From: Tritrichomonas musculus
Lineage: Eukaryota > Parabasalia > Tritrichomonadida > Tritrichomonadidae
DNA: 64,000 nucleotides
Direction of reading: 5' to 3'
Assembly (NCBI GenBank): GCA_039105265.1
Contig: JAPFFF010000018.1
Location: 1,116,001-1,180,000 of the forward strand
The translations under genes were made by a program, and so were the position numbers. The notes beneath the pieces are model-generated. The model saw only the letters and a list, made by a program, of their open reading frames with translations, had not been told where the DNA came from and ran no database searches. Positions 31,901 through 40,581 of the stretch are shown piece after piece (the stretch's first letter is position 1; each line of letters begins with the position of its first letter).

Positions 31901-33040
31901 TCAAAAAGTGGATTCACTTTTGAATTTGGTGACTCAAACGCTGTTATTCAAAAAGTTCCAAATTCATTGAGTATTTCATTCAGTGGAAATAAGAATATTT
32001 CAATTGACTGCAATGGAAAGAATCGTAAAATCAGAGACTTGGCTGGAAAAGGGCCAATTTCAATCGATTCAATTAACGGTCACATTTCAATTGATTCTCT
32101 AACGTTCAAACCGTATGAGAACTCATTTCTTCTTCTGAATCGAAGAGACGAAAACCTTCAAATTTCCAAAGTTGAATGTGAACAACATTCAAGAGGTCAA
32201 TTGAATGACCTTTCTTTACAAAAAGTTGTTCTAAATCCTGACTCAAAACTCGAAATGACAAATCTGAAATTTGAAAGGAAATCGACCATTCAATTCAATT
32301 ACAACTATGACTATGAAATACCATTACTTACAATTAATGATTCTCTTTCTATTGATAACTTGATATCAGTTGTCATGAACTACTCAAGAAGGCACCACTC
32401 ACAATACGATCCGTCATTTGAGCGTCATTTAAACAAATCAAGAAAATTCCTCAAAATCAAGAATTCAAGGTGTGGCACGTTGAATAGTTTATTCACGTTT
32501 GAATCAGATTTTGATGATTTTAATGATCAAAAGAAAATAAAATTGGAATGTTCAGAAAATGACGGTTTTATTGAATTTTCATTGAAATTAATTTCAATGC
32601 CTTCTTTGAAATTATCAAGTTCAGAAAAAGTGAATAATGCTGACCAAATTAAAGAAGAACCTTTAGAGCCGCCTTATTTATTCATTCCGCCGCCATCGCC
32701 AACGCCGAAAGAAAACGATATGACAGCTGCAATTGTTGGAGGAAGCGTTGGCGGTGTCGCTTTTGTTGGAATTGTCGCATTTGTCGTTTATTTCATTATA
32801 AGTGGAAGGAAGGAGGATGAAGCTTTGTTGGACTCAATGGAAAAGAAAAACGGTGCCAGCGAAATAATGGAGAATTTGAATGAACAGTCAGTTGAAAGTG
32901 GAATTGGCGTCTCTATTGACGAATCTGTGGAAAACGCTGCTAGTAATGAAAAGAAAGGCGAAACAAGTGAAGAAGTTGAAAAAGTTGCCGATGAAAGCAA
33001 AGATACTACGTTTAAAGATGATTTTGTTGAAAAGCCTTGA
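28961..33040 (+). CDS. Type I membrane protein with a large extracellular region (surface or vesicle protein)
   Basis: 1359 residues. It begins with a signal peptide (MFLLHFLCLLSFSQS, probable cleavage near residue 15). Near the C-terminus is one membrane span (about 1253-1279, TAAIVGGSVGGVAFVGIVAF...) with a basic stop-transfer flank (SGRKED) and an acidic tail of about 80 residues. The ectodomain of over 1200 residues is rich in Asn, Ser and Thr, with many potential N-glycosylation sites (NIT, NVT, NDS, NFT) and beta-strand-like periods, and few cysteines. Just before the membrane is a Pro-rich stalk (PPYLFIPPPSPTPKEND). This is the layout of trichomonad adhesin-like surface proteins, but I see no named domain. 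It could be a host-interaction or endomembrane receptor; neither is shown. Confidence 0.75.
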   Translation: MFLLHFLCLLSFSQSKYACFESLDDKKCDDLNEISPIKYIKYSPNDIDNLFNESMTSLNIAVFSKLNPINIPKNNVLNDLSILSDTEEVNLNIESQSLILKKLSIKNVTIRISTNQNNNIIILNITDSFERLNSHFLANNKNDRIRLVMSKCDSFNQLQGFDEFEIDSFQLKEEKKTFFSFPPITNEIFANISIEIISDMNYLTNDFRFILYSSRKDESLYINSKSLIFQNTQNTNILKINTSLPLTYIHNNSNILDVYFEKDYCDLISKNNEDLSLSIKFYSGKSRFHSECNSNIELDRSKYANFLINTIFYNDSSCEFDLNPQSLLPLSIISTNNLSIKLNQLNTTVLGYLFIGNGNITITTSDVNKLNSNYQFYCSSICNYSEIDLNINNKRLFSYFDLTESEFFESIKHLELTQFIFLEENIVFIPKFLLNTKNIVGGTTIVNLINEELSNIEFKPQTNLKLKENGTIVIPYHVNFNETYEGVMKIHHERYNELVENGENRTFDLDNFYDSFKYYYLKYLRVFDNFTRVFVKTYNQFYPPFMGNDQNSFNSNSILSIVQNHNNELNHFIRFFVKRDDSPIHAFYDTNFRPLICNLSILNKKDGLSENYEIEFSNSLVSELAKVSDFVLDGEVNFNASTSCIQYRVKKPPTSSSEFFAYLVNNDLIDTVKHIPFVSIITPMTVGNFFNLLRNKESRNIVIVVCEDMTSKLNLTQIRQDANVFIVGASVAHSSELIDFFNTIRKGNDLKNDLKKALDKISPRVPEIFPTIQVHLMKKQSLTAVGVTILKSLIECGSITFSLCAFKKSNFVCASNLNTDLYSIQNLLEITSNYRFLNVTLFPNFIGNNGGTTDLLSVTKIEFDENGWFFYSKGTIYDNVTVNSISSEKVRNKLSPSYNFGLPYILAEEEFSVYSITDNIEYSLIQSKIPPKSLHFYSGEKLSKNFMKNKISLLEANENIIEIPETTTLSFTGMWDQNQYSKSGFTFEFGDSNAVIQKVPNSLSISFSGNKNISIDCNGKNRKIRDLAGKGPISIDSINGHISIDSLTFKPYENSFLLLNRRDENLQISKVECEQHSRGQLNDLSLQKVVLNPDSKLEMTNLKFERKSTIQFNYNYDYEIPLLTINDSLSIDNLISVVMNYSRRHHSQYDPSFERHLNKSRKFLKIKNSRCGTLNSLFTFESDFDDFNDQKKIKLECSENDGFIEFSLKLISMPSLKLSSSEKVNNADQIKEEPLEPPYLFIPPPSPTPKENDMTAAIVGGSVGGVAFVGIVAFVVYFIISGRKEDEALLDSMEKKNGASEIMENLNEQSVESGIGVSIDESVENAASNEKKGETSEEVEKVADESKDTTFKDDFVEKP

Positions 33041-33550
33041 AAATGCTGTTTTTGAAATATATTTTTTTTTAATAATTCATTTAATTTATATAATAATAAA
33101 GATAAAAGGTATAGATTCGTGTATAGCTCCCACACTTTTCCATTGAACATATTATATATATATATATCTTTTTTTTTTTGTAAATTTCTATTTATAATAA
33201 AATTTATTAATTTAAAATTACTAAAAAAAAATAGGGTGCAACATTATTGAATAGATTTATATATATATATATATATATATATTCTTTATTTTTTAATTTT
33301 ATGAATATATTTGGCCAATATTTTCAAATATTTTGAGTCAAAATTTTTGTCTATTCCTTTCAAATATTATTTTGACATTTGAAAGATGAAATCGTAATAA
33401 ATTATATATATAAATTAAAATTAATTACTTAATTGATTTATATTAAACATAATTTAAAAATCTATAAATATATTTTATTTTATAAACATCAACTTTATGA
33501 GATAAATGTGTATTAATTTTTTTATTTAAAGAAAGTTTTAGAATACGAAA
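33041..33550. other. Intergenic spacer with TA microsatellites
   Basis: Contains two TA-dinucleotide arrays (about 33148-33166 and 33259-33281) and poly-T or poly-A runs. No gene is seen. It must carry the promoter of the 33551 gene. Confidence 0.65.
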
Positions 33551-36500
33551 ATGGAAACTGTGAAATTTTCATATTATAACAATATATATGAAATAGATAT
33601 TGAAGCCTTCTATGCACATTCCGAGTTTAGATTAGAGGATTATCAAGAAAATCAGCTCGATCTCCCAATTTTGCTTTTATCAGATTTTGAAGACAATTTT
33701 CAAATTCCGCCTGAAGTTGTCAATAAATTTTTCAATTTTTTTGAAGGAGAAGAAATCGAAATTACCTTCAGTGATGTATTTGAGCTTCGATTATTATCAC
33801 AAAAATATATTGTAAATACATTAATTGTAAAGACAGAAGATTTTATCAGGGACAATCGAGAAGGAGTCATCAATGAAATATTAACTACCAGAACTTTAAC
33901 GCAAGAAAGAGAACACCTGATTTCAGAAGAAATTCCAAATATCCTATCTGACGACCGTTTATTATTATTTTCGATAACTGAACTTTATCGTATTTTAAGT
34001 TTATATGCGATATATCACCAAGAAGAGCTAACAAAATTATCAAGGGAAGAAAAAAGTGCCATTATTGATTTTTTGTATAAAGTTATTTCAGAACAAGGTC
34101 AAAAAGGGACGGTTTTGGTGAATATTTTTGACAAATTATCGAATGATGATTATTATCAACGAAAGCTGATTGATAATTTTTACAAACTTAATAATGAGTT
34201 AGCAACGTCTAAAATGATTCACCTTGTTGACGGTTTATATCGGCGAAATGACGAACTTTTTGAAGAGCAGGATAGACAGCGTCGAGAAATGAAAGAAATG
34301 AAAGAGAAGTATGAAAGAGAAATGAATGAGTTGAAAGAATATGTGAAAAGAATTGAGACACGGGCAGAAGAAGAGCATCAACGAATTGCCAAAGAAATGA
34401 GTCAAAAGTTCGAAGAAGAAAATGAGAGGAATTCAAAAGAAATTGAAACACTAAAGAAAACAATTTATAAGCTTAATTCATGTGAATACTTTACTAAAAA
34501 AGAAGGCAATAAAGTTGATTTATTCAACAAAATGGATGGAGAAACACAGCATTATATAATTATGTGCCTAGCAACCGAAAATGAACAACTTAAATGGCTT
34601 GATAAGCTCCTTTCATACTTTAGCAATGAGCAGCGAAAAACGAATTACAAGTTCAATTTAAAGAATTACATTATAATTGACACCAAAAAGAAAGAAATAA
34701 ATGTAATTGATAATAAAGAGCCAATCATTATTGCCATGAATTCAATTGAAATGTTGAATGAAAGTGGTGAACTTGAATCGATTGAATTTGTCAACTGTCT
34801 GAAAAATTTTGAGAACATTTGTATTGATCTTGACTATCCAAAGGTGTTTTATGAAAAAATCTATGGCAGCGTTTCAAATATTAAAAGAGAGTTCATTAAT
34901 AAATTGAGTATTTCAGTGAACATCAACGAATTATTTGTAGGAGATAAAACTTTTCAAGGAAAAAATGAAATCAAAAAGATAAAAATTCAAACAAATGATA
35001 ACAAAATACCAGGTGGATATCAGAAAGGGATTTTTGAGTATAACTCAACAGTTGAAGAGATTTCATTTTCAGAATCAATTGAAGTTATTGGTCAAAGAAC
35101 ATTTTTTTCATGTCAAAATTTGGCAAAGATTATGATTCCATCCTCTGTATCATCGATTGAAGAAGAAGCATTTGCCGAATGTTCATCAATTCCTGAAATT
35201 ATAATTCCATCGTCAGTTACATTACTTGGAAAATCAGCATTTCAAGGATGTTCATCATTACTAAAGATTGAAATTCCATCATCAGTTGAAATGATTGAAG
35301 ACAATTGTTTTGAAGGTTGTTCATCATTACAAAAGATTGAAATTCCACCTTCAGTTGAAACAATTGGTGAGCATTGTTTTAGAAATTGTTCAAAATTGAC
35401 AGAAATCACAATTGATCCTTATCAAACAAGAATTAAGAATAATTCATTTGAAAACTGTTTTTCATTAAAAGATTTAATTCTTGATCAATCAATTAAAACG
35501 ACGAGTAAACTTCCTAAAGAAATAACACAAAATATTAAAAGAATTATAATTCCAAAGAGTGTCACAACTCTTGGTGATAGCACATTTGCATTTATTGAAA
35601 CTCTTGTTGAAATAGAAATTCCATCATCTGTTAAGACAATTGGTAGGAACTGTTTTGAAGGTTGCTCATCAATTCCTGAAATTATAATTCCTCCGTCAGT
35701 TACGTTACTTGGAAAATCAGCATTTAAAGAATGTTCATCATTACAAAAGATTGAAATTCCACCTTCAGTTGAAACAATTGGTGAGCATTGTTTTAGAAGT
35801 TGTTCAAAATTGACAGAAATCACAATTGATCCTTATCAAACAAGAATTAAGAATAATTCATTTGAAAACTGTTTTTCATTAAAAGATTTAATTCTTGATC
35901 AATCAATTAAAACGACGAGTAAACTTCCTAAAGAAATAACACAAAATATTAAAAGAATTATAATTCCAAAGAGTGTCACAACTCTTGGTGATAGCACATT
36001 TGCATTTATTGAAACTCTTGTTGAAATAGAAATTCCATCATCTGTTAAGACAATTGGTAGGAACTGTTTTGAAGGTTGCTCATCAATTCCTGAAATTATA
36101 ATTCCTCCATCAGTTACGTTACTTGGAAAAGGAAGTTTCTTAAATTGCACATCACTGTCAAAGGTCACGATTGCAGCCTCAATTGCTACTATTTCAGATT
36201 TATCATTTGAAGGATGCATGTCGTTGAAGCAAATCACAATTCCTGAATCAGTAACATCAATTGGGGAAAGATCATTTTCAAGGTGCTCATCACTTGAAGA
36301 AATCGCCATTCCATCGTCAGTGAAAGAGATCGGAGATTATGCTTTTGCTGGATGTGAATCACTTGATCACATTTTCATTCCATTTTCCGTTGCCAGCATT
36401 GGAGAAAACTCGTTTGAAGGGACATCATCGTTAAAGTTGATTTCAATTCCAGCAAATATTTCTAAGCAGCATCTTGGAATCAGAAAATCAACAATGATCA

Positions 36501-37309
36501 TCAGTGATGAAACCGAATCAAAAGCACTTTGTGATTATGCAATTAAACTTGAAAATGGTACTGGTGTCAGAATGAACAAATTAGAAGCAATCAAATATTA
36601 CAAAATGGCAATTGATAAGGGAAACGCTCTAGCACATTTTAAATATGGACGTATGCTAAAGCGAGGTGATGGAATTAAGAAAAATTTGAAAGAAGCAGCC
36701 AAATATTACAAAATGGCAGCAGACAAAGGAAATGTTTCAGCAATGGATGCTTATGGATATATGTTAAAGCGAGGTGATGGAGTTGAAGTAGATCGAAAAG
36801 AAGCAGCCAAATATTACAAAATGGCGGCCGACAAAGGATTTACTCATTCTATGTTTTCTTATGGTTACATGATGCGTAGAGGAGCTCAATCTGACCCAGA
36901 AGAAGCTGTAAAATACTTTAAAATGGCAATAGACGAAGGACATCCAGGTGCAATGCGCTATTATGCACTTATGCTGCACAATGGAGAAGGAATTCCTGTT
37001 GACAACGAAGAGGCAGCCAAGTACTTTAAAATGGCAATTGACAAAGGAAATTCAGGCGCAATGCATGATTATGCACTTATGCTGCACAATGGAGAAGGAA
37101 CTCCTGTTGACAACGAGGAGGCAGTCAAGTACTTTAAAATGGCAATTGACAAAGGAAATTCAGGCGCAATGCATGATTATGCTCATATGCTGGAAGTAGG
37201 AGATGGAATTCCAGCTAACAAAGACGAGGCGAAAACATACTATAAAATGGCTGCAGATTCAGGATGTACTAAATCCATCAACAGATTAAAAATACTTGAA
37301 GAGCAATGA
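33551..37309 (+). CDS. BTB-like / coiled coil / BspA / Sel1 modular protein
   Basis: 1252 residues. Residues 1-105 resemble the divergent BTB-like head of the ankyrin gene (VVNKFFNFFEGEEIEITFSDVFELRLLSQKYIV). A helical region follows, then a charged coiled coil at about 225-310. Residues of about 315-470 are the unnamed module shared with the 20444 kinase protein. From about 470 to 985 run BspA repeats (IEIPSSVKTIGRNCFEGCSSI), including an almost exact internal duplication of 138 residues. Residues of about 988-1245 are six or seven Sel1 repeats (AAKYYKMAADKGN type), AT-rich in codon use, unlike the Sel1 region of the 7768 gene. There is no signal peptide or membrane span, so a cytosolic scaffold is expected. 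If the BTB-like head recruits cullin ligases as BTB domains do, the repeats could select substrates; that is inference. Confidence 0.85.
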   Translation: METVKFSYYNNIYEIDIEAFYAHSEFRLEDYQENQLDLPILLLSDFEDNFQIPPEVVNKFFNFFEGEEIEITFSDVFELRLLSQKYIVNTLIVKTEDFIRDNREGVINEILTTRTLTQEREHLISEEIPNILSDDRLLLFSITELYRILSLYAIYHQEELTKLSREEKSAIIDFLYKVISEQGQKGTVLVNIFDKLSNDDYYQRKLIDNFYKLNNELATSKMIHLVDGLYRRNDELFEEQDRQRREMKEMKEKYEREMNELKEYVKRIETRAEEEHQRIAKEMSQKFEEENERNSKEIETLKKTIYKLNSCEYFTKKEGNKVDLFNKMDGETQHYIIMCLATENEQLKWLDKLLSYFSNEQRKTNYKFNLKNYIIIDTKKKEINVIDNKEPIIIAMNSIEMLNESGELESIEFVNCLKNFENICIDLDYPKVFYEKIYGSVSNIKREFINKLSISVNINELFVGDKTFQGKNEIKKIKIQTNDNKIPGGYQKGIFEYNSTVEEISFSESIEVIGQRTFFSCQNLAKIMIPSSVSSIEEEAFAECSSIPEIIIPSSVTLLGKSAFQGCSSLLKIEIPSSVEMIEDNCFEGCSSLQKIEIPPSVETIGEHCFRNCSKLTEITIDPYQTRIKNNSFENCFSLKDLILDQSIKTTSKLPKEITQNIKRIIIPKSVTTLGDSTFAFIETLVEIEIPSSVKTIGRNCFEGCSSIPEIIIPPSVTLLGKSAFKECSSLQKIEIPPSVETIGEHCFRSCSKLTEITIDPYQTRIKNNSFENCFSLKDLILDQSIKTTSKLPKEITQNIKRIIIPKSVTTLGDSTFAFIETLVEIEIPSSVKTIGRNCFEGCSSIPEIIIPPSVTLLGKGSFLNCTSLSKVTIAASIATISDLSFEGCMSLKQITIPESVTSIGERSFSRCSSLEEIAIPSSVKEIGDYAFAGCESLDHIFIPFSVASIGENSFEGTSSLKLISIPANISKQHLGIRKSTMIISDETESKALCDYAIKLENGTGVRMNKLEAIKYYKMAIDKGNALAHFKYGRMLKRGDGIKKNLKEAAKYYKMAADKGNVSAMDAYGYMLKRGDGVEVDRKEAAKYYKMAADKGFTHSMFSYGYMMRRGAQSDPEEAVKYFKMAIDEGHPGAMRYYALMLHNGEGIPVDNEEAAKYFKMAIDKGNSGAMHDYALMLHNGEGTPVDNEEAVKYFKMAIDKGNSGAMHDYAHMLEVGDGIPANKDEAKTYYKMAADSGCTKSINRLKILEEQ
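35318..36130 (+). repeat. 414-bp tandem duplication inside the BspA region
   Basis: Sequence 35318-35716 recurs at 35732-36130, a shift of exactly 414 bases (138 codons, in frame). I find only about two differences over the matching ~399 bases (an A/G near 35386/35800 and a G/A near 35696/36110). Each unit encodes several BspA repeats including the atypical segment with TSKLPKEITQNIKRIIIPKS. It is either very recent or kept alike by gene conversion. Confidence 0.92.
36950..37165 (+). repeat. Two near-identical 108-bp Sel1 units
   Basis: Units 36950-37057 and 37058-37165 (36 codons each) are nearly identical at the DNA level, including GCACTTATGCTGCACAATGG in both. This points to recent growth of the Sel1 array by unequal exchange; the more distal units have diverged. 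Confidence 0.85.
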
Positions 37310-37898
37310 CACTTTTTTATTGCCTTTGCTATATTTTGATTTTATGTATTTGAATTTAAAAGGATTGTGATGTTTTATATTATTAATTCTATTATTGGTA
37401 AATATTTGGCAATTTTTCTTCAATTTTGGTGTTTATCACGATTAGTAATGGTTTTCAATTTATTTGACTTCATTGATTATTTTTTTAAGAAAATGTACAT
37501 ATTAAAGCAAACAATAGCAAAATTTGACTATATACAATGAAAACTTAAACTAGCAATATTAGTTTTCATCATTTCATCATATTATTTTTTTATTATTTGT
37601 TTTAAATTGTTTTTTTATAATTTTAAAAGATACTATCAAAACTAATATTTTAATTTTTTTTTTATAATTTTCAATTTAAAAAATTTTCAATTTAAAAAAT
37701 TTTCAATTTAAAAAATTTTCAATTTAAAAAATTTTCAATTTAAAAAATTCAAAAATTAAAATACTGTATAACCGGGATAGTATCTTTTAAATATTTTTAA
37801 TTTTTGAATTTATTTTTTTCTTCACAAATATACGTTAAGAACATTTTGAATGAAATTAGCAGTTTAAAATAAATTAAACAGACAAGGGAGAGCATTTT
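37310..37898. promoter_or_regulatory. Upstream region of the 37899 gene with repeat array and inverted-repeat arm
   Basis: About 590 bases, AT-rich. It holds a five-copy 16-bp array (37668-37747) and, 13 bases further on, the left arm (37761-37778) of a perfect inverted repeat whose right arm is inside the first codons of the next gene. The rest shows no gene. Confidence 0.6.
37668..37747 (+). repeat. Five exact copies of a 16-bp unit
   Basis: TTTTCAATTTAAAAAA is repeated five times without a change. It is a young minisatellite in a promoter region. Confidence 0.95.
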
Positions 37899-37920
37899 AT
37901 GAATCCCGGTTATACAGTAT
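37761..37920. repeat. Perfect 18-bp inverted repeat around the start codon
   Basis: ATACTGTATAACCGGGAT at 37761-37778 is the exact reverse complement of 37903-37920, which lies in codons 2-8 of the gene starting at 37899. The arms are 124 bases apart. In a transcript starting upstream of the left arm they would form a stem burying the start region. Confidence 0.9.
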
Positions 37921-39017
37921 CAGAAATAGAAAATATTCGCAAATTAGTGCATGAAAATAATGAACCGGCTGATTCTTCTCTTCTAGAATTTATACAGCAC
38001 GATCTTAACGAAACGAAAAATTTAATTCGAAAAAACCTTCATTTATTGAAAGATCCATCTATATCAGATAGTAAATTATGCAGCATTTTTAATGATCCAT
38101 CAGCGCCGTCACCTCGCAGGAGCCCTCGCTTAGCTCCAAAACCTGTTGATATTCATATTAAGAAAGAAAATCTTCCGCCAGCGCCTCTTTCAGCTGCAGC
38201 GTTATCATTACCACCAAAGTGTAGAGGGAAATCAATGCCTGAAACACCAAATGGACGTATTAGTTCTTCGCCTTTTTCAGATTCAAATGGAAAATCAAAA
38301 TCAAATATAAATGGAAAATTATCGCCCGTTTCAAAAAGACCTCCTTCCAAAATTCGAATTCTTCCAAAATGGGATTCATCGCCAGCCGCCATTGCACATC
38401 ATAAACATGAAAGCAATGGTCCAGAAATAAGTTCACTTGCTGCAGTTTTACATCTAGATCTTGGTCCGGCAAATGTATGTAGAGTTCTTGCAGCACGTGA
38501 GATTAATAAAACGCCGTATTATTTAGTTTCTTTTTTCCAGCCGGATAATTTACCATGTTATGTTCCAAGCGAAAATTTATTTCAATTAAAATCAAATATT
38601 GGATTTCCACTTGGAAATGAGGAAGAATTCCGTAAAGAAATGCAAGAGAATGATATAAGTGTGGACTTTTTACTTGAAAGGATTTTTAGTTCTGCCCAAA
38701 ACTTAGTTATTAATCATGCTGAAGTACTTTTCCCTCAAGACGAATTGAAAAAAGTATCTTTTCAGCCAGAACCACAACAGCTCCAACAAATTATGTTTCA
38801 ATGCGTTTCCTGTGCCGCTTTTTTGCTTGTTTGTTACGTATGTTGCCAATATGAAATCCCACATAATAAGCTACAGTCCATATTATTAACAATTATGAAA
38901 ACAAATCCTTCTAAATTTGCTACTACGCAAGCAATAATGAACTCGATTATTGATACGAATTCGCCTCAATTTAGTGGGACTCTTATGGATTTGCTTACTT
39001 TGATTGAAAATAAATAA
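37899..39017 (+). CDS. Unknown protein with a basic Ser/Pro region, possibly chromatin-associated
   Basis: 372 residues from ATG 37899. The N-terminus is helical (MNPGYTVSEIENIRKLVHENNEP). Residues of about 65-165 are disordered and basic with DNA- or chromatin-type motifs (SPRRSPRLAPKP; SPVSKRPPSKIRILPKW). A small beta-rich segment follows at about 180-230 (VCRVLAAREINKTPYYLVSFFQ, then DNLPCYVPSENLFQL) that could be a Tudor- or chromo-like barrel. The C-terminus is helical and Cys/Gln-rich (QQIMFQCVSCAAFLLVCYVCCQYEIP). The order resembles a histone-tail or nucleosome reader, but no family is certain. Translation could be influenced by the inverted repeat covering codons 2-8. Confidence 0.65.
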   Translation: MNPGYTVSEIENIRKLVHENNEPADSSLLEFIQHDLNETKNLIRKNLHLLKDPSISDSKLCSIFNDPSAPSPRRSPRLAPKPVDIHIKKENLPPAPLSAAALSLPPKCRGKSMPETPNGRISSSPFSDSNGKSKSNINGKLSPVSKRPPSKIRILPKWDSSPAAIAHHKHESNGPEISSLAAVLHLDLGPANVCRVLAAREINKTPYYLVSFFQPDNLPCYVPSENLFQLKSNIGFPLGNEEEFRKEMQENDISVDFLLERIFSSAQNLVINHAEVLFPQDELKKVSFQPEPQQLQQIMFQCVSCAAFLLVCYVCCQYEIPHNKLQSILLTIMKTNPSKFATTQAIMNSIIDTNSPQFSGTLMDLLTLIENK

Positions 39018-39183
39018 TTAATATTTTGCTCGTTAATAAATGGTTTGTTTTCATCTATTTTTATTCTATTTTGAATGTTTAATTGGTCGTTTCTTGAAAA
39101 TTAGATTTATAATTAATAAAATTAATTTTTACTATTTTATATTGGTTCAAATACAAAAATATATGATGATAAGTCGTCTTTAA

Positions 39184-40422
39184 TTAAGATTGCATTGCAT
39201 CGAAAGTTTTTTGGAGGAATTGCATTGTCTTTTCCTCATCTCCTAACATAAACAAAAGAGGTGTTACTAGGTTCCTATCAAATCCAAGTTTTGTTAATCT
39301 TTCGACGCTTTGTTCGATTTCTGGAGTCATACTTTCTTCATAATTTTCTTTCATTTCCATAATTTCATCAATTCCTTCTGCTAAATCTTCTTCTTCATCG
39401 TCATATTCTTCAAATGCATCTTCATTATCTTTTTCTTCTTCTTCAGGATGAGCGTTTGATTCAAATAAATGACGCCTTGAGCTTGTTTTGTGTTTTCTTT
39501 TCGTTACTGCACCTGGAGGTTTGAAAGATGCCACATGAGATGTAGGGGTAGAAAGTTGTGGAGTTTGTGATTGGTGATTTGATACATGTGAATTGGGTTG
39601 GTCATTCTTGTTGTTGTTATTATTATTATTATTATGGCTATTGCTATTATTACTATTGTTATTATTATCATGGCCATTTGTTTTTTGAGTTGAATTGTTG
39701 GCATTTTGTCCTTGTTGCACTTGAATGAGATTTCCAAATTGAGTTCTTCGTTGAATAATTGAAGATCTTGAATTTGAATCATTTTGATCAACCCTATCAT
39801 CTCCAAAGTTATTTACAAAGTTACGAATTGATCCAATATCTAGATTATCATTAACAAGTGATTCAGCAAGTGCTTCTAATGATGGATCAATTCCTATTAA
39901 ATTAGAAAAAGCCGCTGCTTGTTCGATTGTGTCTTCAACAAGGTTGGTAAGGTTTGTATTTCCAGACATAATACATTTCGGTCCCTCCATTGGTGGATAA
40001 AATAAAGAAGATTCATTCTCTGCATTCTTTCCTATAAATAGTGGAAAGTCAAGAGGGAAGCAGTAGTCTGTCTGTGGAAATGACTTAGCAGGAAACTCCA
40101 ATTTTGAAAGGTATGATATGACCATTTCTTTTTTAGCTTGATTTTCTTCTGTTTTATTTCCTTGTTGATCATTCTCGTTAGAATTATTGCTATTTTTTAT
40201 ATTTGAGTGTGTGAATTGGCTGGAACGGGTAATTTGAGATTTGTTATGGAAAAAAGAATAGGTGAGAATAGATTTGAAATCAAATTGGTTTTGAAGAATG
40301 TTTTTCATGGTATTAAAAGTAAAAGGTGTATCCTCATCATAATCAAATGAAATTTCTTTTCGATCAGGAGATATAAGACGGACTTTCATTTTAAAATGGT
40401 TATAAAATTTTCCAGAAATCAT
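39184..40422 (-). CDS. Ubiquitin-like/UBA-domain protein (shuttle-factor type)
   Basis: 412 residues from the first ATG at 40422; a second ATG at 40389 starts directly at the ubiquitin-like domain (MKVRLISPDRKEISFDYDED) and may be the real one. That domain spans about residues 12-65. A long middle is Asn/Ser/Gln-rich, with a helical patch (TIEQAAAFSNLIGIDPSLEALAESLV) and an acidic stretch (EEYDDEEEDLAEGIDE). The C-terminal 40 residues match a UBA domain (IEQSVERLTKLGFDRNLVTPLLFMLGDEEKTMQFLQ). Ubl at one end and UBA at the other is the plan of Rad23/ubiquilin-type factors that carry ubiquitinated proteins to the proteasome. A clear XPC-binding or STI1 repeat is not visible, so the exact class is open. 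Confidence 0.7.
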   Translation of the reverse strand: MISGKFYNHFKMKVRLISPDRKEISFDYDEDTPFTFNTMKNILQNQFDFKSILTYSFFHNKSQITRSSQFTHSNIKNSNNSNENDQQGNKTEENQAKKEMVISYLSKLEFPAKSFPQTDYCFPLDFPLFIGKNAENESSLFYPPMEGPKCIMSGNTNLTNLVEDTIEQAAAFSNLIGIDPSLEALAESLVNDNLDIGSIRNFVNNFGDDRVDQNDSNSRSSIIQRRTQFGNLIQVQQGQNANNSTQKTNGHDNNNNSNNSNSHNNNNNNNNKNDQPNSHVSNHQSQTPQLSTPTSHVASFKPPGAVTKRKHKTSSRRHLFESNAHPEEEEKDNEDAFEEYDDEEEDLAEGIDEIMEMKENYEESMTPEIEQSVERLTKLGFDRNLVTPLLFMLGDEEKTMQFLQKTFDAMQS

Positions 40423-40581
40423 TCAAAATTCTGAGAGAAAATGGTTGATTAAAAAAAAAAAAAAAAAGATATGAAAATTTCTAATATATAAACATTTTAT
40501 TGACATTCTAAATGAACATGAAATTGGAAATTAGGAAGACGAAGAAAACCATTTGAGTTTGGTCAATTATCGAAAAAAAAA

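Noticed and set aside
35485-36309. Antisense open frames in the BspA region
   Set aside because: Mirror of the repeated sense codons; they appear twice because the sense strand is duplicated.
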